From an uncultured Verrucomicrobiales bacterium (lineage in GTDB: Bacteria > Verrucomicrobiota > Verrucomicrobiia > Verrucomicrobiales > Akkermansiaceae), in contig CALBJX010000077.1 in assembly GCA_937893015.1 (NCBI GenBank), positions 1 to 64,000 on the forward strand: a stretch of DNA of 64,000 nt. The letters run 5' to 3'. Positions within the stretch are counted from its first letter, which is position 1, and each line of letters begins with the position of its first letter. Positions 62,356 through 64,000 of this stretch are shown here, piece by piece. The notes under the pieces were generated by a model that was not told where the DNA came from, made no database searches, and was given only the letters and a program-made list of their open reading frames with translations. A program made the position numbers and the translations under genes.

Positions 62356-63459
62356 TCAATGGTACAGTCTCGGCAGACGCGGGCCAAGTCCCGTCAGGAT
62401 TTCCCAGACGATGGTGCCGGCCTTCTCCGCAACCTCCGTGGCGGGGATGTGCTCGCCGATGAGCTCGACGATGTCACCCGCCTGCACCTCGGGCACGGCG
62501 GTGACATCCGCCATGATTTGGTCCATGGTGACGCGGCCGAGCATGGGGCAGGACACGCCGTTCACCCACACGCGGGCACCATGGCCCGACAGGCGGCGGT
62601 TCCATCCGTCCGCATAGCCGATGCCGATGGTGGCCACCTTCGTGGGCTTTGTGGTGATATAGGTGCGGCCGTAGGCAACGCCATGCCCCGCGGGCAGCTC
62701 GCGCACCAGCGAAATGCGGGCAGAAAGTTTGAGTGTGGGTTTCAGCACGCCGTCGTAGATAGAGGCCATGGGAGCAATGCCGTAGAGCAGCAGCCCCGGG
62801 CGAGCCAGCGTAGCGACGGGCACCTCGTAACCCAGCTCACCCGCAGACGCCGCGATGTGGCGGTATTTCAGGTCAAAATGCGGCGCAAGCGTGTTCACGC
62901 AGTCCGTGAAGAGCTGTATCTCTTTCTGCGTGTAGGGCACATCCTCATCAGCCGCGGGGAAATGGCTCATCACGCCTTCGATGCGCAGGTTCGGCATCTG
63001 TTTCAAGGCGTCAATCGCCGCGCCGAGCTGGTGCGGCAGAAAGCCCTCGCGCCCCATGCCCGTGTCCACGGCAATGTGGCAGGTGAACACTTTTGCCGCC
63101 GCTGCGGCCAAGCGTTGGAAGTGCGCTGCTTCCTCCATGGTGGAGAGGGTGCAGCACCAGTCGTTGGCGACGATTTCCTCCCGCTCCTCGGGGAAGCAGG
63201 GACCGAGGATGAAAGGCGTGGTGCGCACCCCCGCGCGGGTCAGGCGGCGAGCTTCGCCCGCATTCGCCACGCCGAAAAAGGCGATCCCGTCGTTGTCCAG
63301 ACGGCGAGCCACCGGCTCCAAGCCGTGGCCGTATGCCCCCGCCTTGATGACGGGCATCAGCGCCGTCGACGGCAAAGCCTGGCGGGCAATATCCAAATTG
63401 TGGGCGATGGCTTCCAAATCCACATCCACCCACGCGCGTGAGGGGCTTTCATTGCTCAT
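62356..63459 (-). CDS. alr: Alanine racemase
   Basis: 367 residues. PLP-dependent racemase supplying D-alanine for peptidoglycan. PLP lysine is in PVIKAGAYGHG near residue 37 (VKANAYGHG in most relatives), followed by FFGVANAGEA, VDTGMGREGFLP, and the catalytic tyrosine region PAGHGVAYGRTY. ATG 63459 is 7 bases after the -10 box; the frame is open to 63501. Single-gene unit ending in its own terminator. Confidence 0.95.
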   Translation of the reverse strand: MSNESPSRAWVDVDLEAIAHNLDIARQALPSTALMPVIKAGAYGHGLEPVARRLDNDGIAFFGVANAGEARRLTRAGVRTTPFILGPCFPEEREEIVANDWCCTLSTMEEAAHFQRLAAAAAKVFTCHIAVDTGMGREGFLPHQLGAAIDALKQMPNLRIEGVMSHFPAADEDVPYTQKEIQLFTDCVNTLAPHFDLKYRHIAASAGELGYEVPVATLARPGLLLYGIAPMASIYDGVLKPTLKLSARISLVRELPAGHGVAYGRTYITTKPTKVATIGIGYADGWNRRLSGHGARVWVNGVSCPMLGRVTMDQIMADVTAVPEVQAGDIVELIGEHIPATEVAEKAGTIVWEILTGLGPRLPRLYH

Positions 63460-63466
63460 GGGCACG

Positions 63467-63495
63467 AGTCTATCACCAAATGCCCCTTCATTCAA
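63467..63495 (-). promoter_or_regulatory. Promoter of alr
   Basis: Minus strand TTGAAT (63490-63495), 17-base spacer, TAGACT (63467-63472), 7 bases to ATG. Confidence 0.72.
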
Positions 63496-63519
63496 GGGCA
63501 AAGAGAGCGCACGAAAGGC

Positions 63520-64000
63520 TTATTCCACAATCCCCAGGGGCGCGGTGTGCGACCAGTCGCCGCGGGTAAAGTCGGGGAAAATCTGCGGAGCTCCGCCTTC
63601 GTGGACGGATTTTTCCGACAGCGGGGAAACGGCGGACCAGAAGGCGCCTTCGTAGACATTCTGATCAAGGGGTTCGCCCTTGTGCAAACACTCGATGACG
63701 CGGGCCAGCACGATGTAGTTCATGCCGTCGCGGCGGCTGTCCAGCTGCTCCGCCACGGGGCCGAGCCGTTTTCTCAGCGGGTGCTCATACTGCGCGTAGA
63801 GAGATTCCGCATCCAAACTCCACTCGCTGCCGTCGTTCACCCCTGCCCCCGCCGCACGGGTCGGGAAGCCCGCGAGCGTGCCGGCCGAGCCCTGAATGAG
63901 ATTTTTGCGGTTGTAGGGGCGCGGGCTGGTTTCATCCCACTGCACCACGATGGTGCGCCCCTTGCGTGTCTTGATGAGCGTGGTGTTGATGTCGCCGCAG
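63520..64000 (-). CDS. Gfo/Idh/MocA family protein, GH109-like (5' part outside window)
   Basis: About 160 C-terminal residues are visible; the frame stays open through the right edge. Visible features: DINTTLIKTRKGRTIVVQW, DETSPRPYNRKNLIQGSAG, AQYEHPLRKRLG, ECLHKGEPLDQNVYEG, FPDFTRGDW. This matches the end of NAD-dependent GH109 glycosidases (alpha-N-acetylgalactosaminidase), which are common in Akkermansia-type genomes; other Gfo/Idh/MocA members share parts of it. The N-terminal NAD motif and catalytic residues lie outside. Confidence 0.8.
   Translation of the reverse strand, partial: CGDINTTLIKTRKGRTIVVQWDETSPRPYNRKNLIQGSAGTLAGFPTRAAGAGVNDGSEWSLDAESLYAQYEHPLRKRLGPVAEQLDSRRDGMNYIVLARVIECLHKGEPLDQNVYEGAFWSAVSPLSEKSVHEGGAPQIFPDFTRGDWSHTAPLGIVE

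Overview
The window looks like chromosomal DNA of a verrucomicrobial bacterium, probably Akkermansiaceae-like. Reasons: a trio of pseudopilin genes resembling the Verru_Chthon cassette, a Minf_1886-type protein, a TIGR03790-type protein, a PEP-CTERM protein, and two glycosidase families common in mucin-degrading Akkermansia relatives (GH89, and a GH109 fragment at the right edge). The DNA is GC-rich, so many long opposite-strand reading frames are shadows. Family names come from recognising sequence motifs; no search was run.

Layout. 0-5.5 kb: thiE and thi4 (thiazole/thiamine), an AP2-like small protein, a small secreted protein, a ROK sugar kinase, a repeat-rich gap ending in tRNA-Pro, and argC. 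5.5-12.3 kb: an NtrC-type regulator, a membrane glycosyltransferase-like protein, xseB-dxs-TPR protein-recO. 12.4-16.9 kb: lipoate ligase-like gene, three pseudopilins, uppP. 16.9-26.3 kb: a 1965-residue alpha-2-macroglobulin, trigger factor, an RlmI-type methyltransferase, a lipoprotein. 26.4-34.5 kb: ffh and a TIGR03790 gene, Minf_1886 gene, agmatine deiminase, NUDIX hydrolase, cupin, a small HTH protein, bioA. 34.6-43.3 kb: an MscS-type channel, an envelope operon with a transglutaminase-like protein, a small membrane protein. 43.4-48.5 kb: hemA and a cobA-hemD fusion, a polysaccharide deacetylase, a broken membrane gene, a secreted protein. 48.7-59.3 kb: two GspE/PilB ATPases, GspF/PilC, a GspG-like pseudopilin, GH89, glycyl-tRNA synthetase, a pilin. 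59.4-64 kb: PEP-CTERM protein, an rpiB-glyA fusion, alanine racemase, a Gfo/Idh/GH109 C-terminus.

Three window-wide patterns stand out. (1) Promoters are very regular: a TTGNNN box, usually a 17-base spacer, and a TANNNT-like box that often ends 6-10 bases before the ATG. Most genes therefore seem to be transcribed without a leader, and genes inside operons also lack a visible Shine-Dalgarno site. (2) About eleven intergenic gaps carry degenerate 7-base tandem repeats, often as inverted arms around small GC hairpins. (3) Eight hairpin terminators share the stem core (T)CTGAC(G)...(C)GTCAG(A), like the terminator-embedded uptake sequences of Neisseria. A small HTH gene at 32790 has an inverted repeat lying over both its -10 box and its start codon, which suggests self-control.

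The secretion/pilus genes (two ATPases, platform protein, four to five pseudopilins) and the secreted or lipid-anchored enzymes point to a cell that invests in its envelope and in host or mucin glycan breakdown. Biosynthetic genes (thiamine, biotin, arginine, isoprenoid, tetrapyrrole, alanine racemisation) suggest substantial self-sufficiency.
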